A DNA stretch of 64,000 nucleotides. Source: Dysidea avara. Its lineage: Eukaryota > Porifera > Demospongiae > Dictyoceratida > Dysideidae. The notes under the pieces are model-generated. The model worked only from the letters and a program-made list of their open reading frames with translations, was not told the DNA's origin and ran no database searches. The position numbers and the translations under genes were made by a program. The number at the start of each line of letters is the position of its first letter. Position 1 is the stretch's first letter. Below, in pieces: positions 61,091 through 64,000 of the stretch. The DNA lies in contig NC_089275.1 in the NCBI RefSeq assembly GCF_963678975.1, forward strand, positions 21,885,977 through 21,949,976. Direction: 5' to 3'.

Positions 61091-63322
61091 ATGTCTGCAG
61101 AAGACGATTTACTGGGCTCCATAGAGAGCGAGGAATCACGTGATAGTCGCTGTGACTACGCTCTTTACACATACAGGCTGACACAAAGGTGAGAAATGGT
61201 GGTGGAGTGATAGAAACTTGGAATTTTGTCTCAAATTCATTGCTAACTCAGTTTTATTAAACACATTCCTACGACCATGTTTTGGGAAGAAATATTGTTG
61301 TTTGCTAGCTTGCTAAGAGGTGTGAAAAACCCTATAATCAAAAATGCCTCATGGCTCACCAGGCTTCTTTTTACCTCTCAGAAGTCAGTAAGCGTATTTT
61401 CTGAGTGACGCTTACAATTATTATTTATTATTACAGTGACCAGCACTGAAGGTCTGACAGCAAATGTGCTGCAGCCTTAGGATTACCTAATCTATTTTCA
61501 AGGACTTTTATCTAATGACTTGACCTATTAATAAGAAACTACTGTATTGCACTGTATAATGTATAGATTTTTTTCCTGATTCACAAATAGTACTTCACCA
61601 ATAATAATAATAACTTGTGGTCATGTAGTAGTATATACCAAGAATTCATAATAATATTATCTGTATGGGGGTATGAACTCTAACTTGTTACTATATTCAG
61701 TGGACTGGACTGGTATATATTTTGTTTTTGCACATTATATGGTTGAGTTTTGCCAGTTAATGGCTGTTCGGGAGCCTGCAGCCCACTATTACACACTGAA
61801 TACAGGCAGTTGGAATGTACAAAAACTGTCTTTTAATAATTTTGCTACTGTTCAGTTATACAGCATGGGGCTCAATACAGAACTTACTCCTTATGCTCCT
61901 TCCTTACCCTGTAATGCTGCTATGTGACAGCGATAGTTAATCAGCAGTCATCTTTCCAGTTGACGATGATATCCTTAGAGCAAGCAAGCTGTGTAGTCTT
62001 TTATCTGCAGGGGCTTAGCTTTTTCAGCACCGGTGCTTATAATTTCTAATCGTTAAACCCTAGTGTTGGAATAGACATCTGGCCACAAAGGACTACAAAG
62101 CTCGCTCAGTGAGCTTGCTCTTCGCCAACTGGAAGCATGATCATTGATTAACTGTAACTGTCATTACAGGGTAAGCAGTAAGTGCTGTATCGAGCCCCAT
62201 GCTATATAGTAGCTTAACTGAACAGTAGCAAAATTATTAAAAGACAGTTTTTGTACATTCCACTGCCCGTATTCAGTGTTTAATAGTGGACTACAGACTA
62301 CCAAACAACCATTAACTGGCGAAACTCAATAAATCCAATCATATAATGTGTAAAAAACAAAATAATATGTCATTCCAGTAGTCTAGTCCAGTAGTCCAGT
62401 CCACCGAATAGTAACACCCACTCCTACAGCCTGTTTAAAGTTGTTGCTGACTGATTGATTATGATTAAAGTACCTGGTAATGAAAGGTAGGAGAAAAAAT
62501 AAAAAATCCATGACTGGGCCTCGAACCTGCGGCCATGTTTATATTAACTTCACTAAGTATAAGTATAATACATACGTAAGTGTGTTTGATAATATTTGTA
62601 TGGTAGTATGAACTGTGTTATGTGTCTTAAGGATTACCTAGTGTGGCCATTCAATTGTTTGTCTTGTCTTATTACAGTAGTCCAGAGCCATCGTCAATAG
62701 ACAAGCCAAATGAGTCATCTCTGGATAACATCAGCCTCAGGTTTGTGATGTGTGGATAGTACAATTTAATACTGTCATATTTTAAAATAGTTTGCACAGA
62801 TTGTGAAAAAAGGGCTAGAACATGAACATATGTACATTGTAGAGGCATACATTGGATACTGCCATTGTAAAATGAATCAGAGCATTTTGGTGTTACTTTT
62901 TTCACAATGGAAAGCCTTTATAAAAGTAGTGGTATATCTGTTCTAAGTTTACAAAATTTTATTCTTCATTCACTGCTTGTTTAACTGCATACATCTATTC
63001 ACAGCTTGGACCTGTTGCACAGCAGTCTCAGTGTTGATCTGGAGCTGAAGTTTAGGGAGAACCTTGCCACATTTCTGCCCAAAGCTTCCATGTACTCTAA
63101 TGATGGAAAGGTGTCTACTTTAGAAATACTGTGAGTGCCTTGAGTTTGTGACAGAGCGTGTTAGTGTAAGGTGTACACAACATGTACAACAAATCAAATG
63201 CATTCATACTAAATGTATCTGCCTTATGTATCTTGGCAACCATTTTCAATATAATCAGGTCCATTTCTAGCACCAGAAGTAGTTCTTGGTTGTCATCTCA
63301 GCTCACATGTAGGAAGTGTACG
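61091..63322 (+). CDS. Unknown gene, first four exons (continues beyond window)
   Basis: Predicted exons 61091-61188 (ATG, donor GTGAGA), 62678-62740 (acceptor TTATTACAG), 63005-63130 (acceptor TTCACAG, donor GTGAGT) and 63259-63322 (acceptor AATCAG, donor GTAATT). Phases 2, 2 and 2 agree. The product starts MSAEDDLLGSIESEESRDSR and continues Ser-rich (SSPEPSSIDKPNESSLDNIS), then SLDLLHSSLSVDLELKFREN, ASMYSNDGKVSTLEILLSI and STRSSSWLSSQLTCRKCT. I do not recognise a family. The acidic, Ser-rich N-terminus looks disordered and the middle could be helical. Consistent splice phases across four exons are the main support. Intron 1 holds a large foldback. Confidence 0.65.
61433..61530 (+). repeat. 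Dispersed repeat (copy 4 of 4, see 18153)
   Basis: CAGTGACCAGCACTGAAGGT, CTGACAGCAAATGTGCTGCA, GCCTTAGGATTACCTAATCT; same strand as copy 1. Lies in intron 1 of the unknown gene. Confidence 0.75.
61686..62415. repeat. Long foldback (about 730 bp) in intron 1
   Basis: GTTACTATATTCAGTGGACT at 61686 is mirrored by AGTCCACCGAATAGTAAC ending at 62415. Pairing continues through TTGGAATGTACAAAAACTGT and GCATGGGGCTC, and on to AGAGCAAGC/GCTTGCTCT near the centre. The right arm has an extra TAGTCCAG-type duplication. The 84-codon frame at 61673 lies in the left arm and is not a gene. Confidence 0.85.
62447..62577 (-). mobile_element. Partial SINE copy
   Basis: The reverse complement has B-box GGTTCGAGGCC (62519-62529), CAGTCATGGATTTTTT, CTCCTAC and ACCAGGTACTTTAATCATAA, as in 58959-59169, but the TTAGTGAAGTTAATATAAAC block sits on the other side of the B-box. 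It is a rearranged or related SINE directly next to the foldback. Confidence 0.65.
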
Positions 63323-64000
63323 GTAATTCCCCAGGGATTCCTCAGAACAACTTTGTACTCCTGTTTGAAAACAAGGGGTTTTACATGATGATGTAATCGT
63401 GTTGTTTTAAAATTGTTGATGTCATCACACAAACAGTGTAAGAACTTATCGATGATTTGAGGTTTAGCCTTAGCGACTGTCTATAATAAATAACACTTAA
63501 AATGGTATAGACCTTTAATGCATTAAAATAACATTCAAAATAAATAAACGATTTACTGTATAAGGAAAAGAGTTTAATGATGTATTCTAGTGTGTAGCAT
63601 ACTCCAGCTAGGGTGTCTGGGGGCATGTGTGCCCAGGAAATTTTTTAGACAAAAGACAGTGTGCCATTCAACCTGTTTCCTGGTGATCATTTGCCACATG
63701 GGTATTATTGTGAGAATGTCCCCTGACAGGTAGACAGACAGACCGACCACGCTGCTATTTTATTTTTTAATTGTAATGTATGCTTTGTACAATGAGCCAC
63801 TTGTTGTGGTTACGCAAGGTAAAAGGTTTATTTGGTGCAGCAAACACTGTCAGATTATAGAGGGATTCTGGATTATTAAGGTGTCGGATTAGAGAGGTTT
63901 GACTGTACTAAAAGTTAGCCATACCCTTGTATTCAGTGTGACTTGATCATACAATTCCCTATATTCTAACTCATAAACACTGTAAGCCTTGCCACCCTTA
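63323..64000. other. Probable intron; pogo-like end
   Basis: No further exon recognised. 63846-63907 carries a one-sided pogo-like end (GGATTATTAAGGTGTCGGAT, TAGAGAGGTTTGACTG then TA); the opposite end was not found nearby. Confidence 0.5.

Noticed and set aside
61673-61927. 84-codon frame
   Set aside because: It is in the left arm of the foldback at 61686-62415 and crosses no splice signal.

Overview
This is an AT-rich, intron-rich animal nuclear sequence. The gene families point to an early-branching metazoan, most likely a demosponge: ankyrin/Roc-COR, CARD-like and death domains, an EF-hand protein, and the remains of a multi-pass receptor-like family I associate with sponges and cnidarians. 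Species assignment is inference. I see no prokaryotic operon, rRNA, standalone tRNA or CRISPR array. Most of the window is transposon-derived. Layout: 1-9 kb is gene-poor and full of foldback and hAT-like elements, with a roughly 0.53 kb tandem duplication at 6.6-7.7 kb. 9.3-17.7 kb holds LINE reverse-transcriptase debris and an uninterrupted (GT)n tract of about 1.2 kb that runs into a foldback element. 19.3-22.9 kb is a hAT-like element with exact 8-bp target duplications, split by an insertion of about 3 kb that itself carries a foldback head, a 33-bp-period satellite and a truncated LINE. The main gene lies at about 27.3-44.2 kb on the plus strand. Exons encode ankyrin repeats, then Roc and COR (35558-37491). 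They are followed either by a short terminal exon with a stop and an AATAAA signal, or, through a predicted 25-nt micro-exon whose donor is the first copy of a GTAT microsatellite, by a CARD-like exon, a TQTTA-repeat linker exon and a death-domain exon. All splice phases agree, so the locus could make a long ANK-Roc-COR-CARD-DD protein and a short form without death-fold domains. Its introns are filled with nested hAT, piggyBac-like and other elements. 47.5-49.4 kb is an unusual array of degenerate TTGCCAA...TTGGCAA palindromes bounded by inverted ends. 49.8-51.2 kb (minus) is a frameshifted pseudogene of a multi-pass membrane protein. At 58.0-58.5 kb (minus) there is an intact single-exon calmodulin-like gene of 159 codons. 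58.9-59.6 kb is a second copy of the 19.3 kb hAT-like element, interrupted by a tRNA-derived SINE; it shows the empty site for the 3 kb insertion. From 61.09 kb a gene of unknown function begins on the plus strand; four exons are visible before the window edge, with a 0.73 kb foldback in its first intron. Functional reading: the ANK-Roc-COR-CARD-DD locus resembles the non-kinase half of DAPK1 with an added CARD-like domain, suggesting a cell-death or innate-immune signalling role. No other gene here is clearly linked to it.
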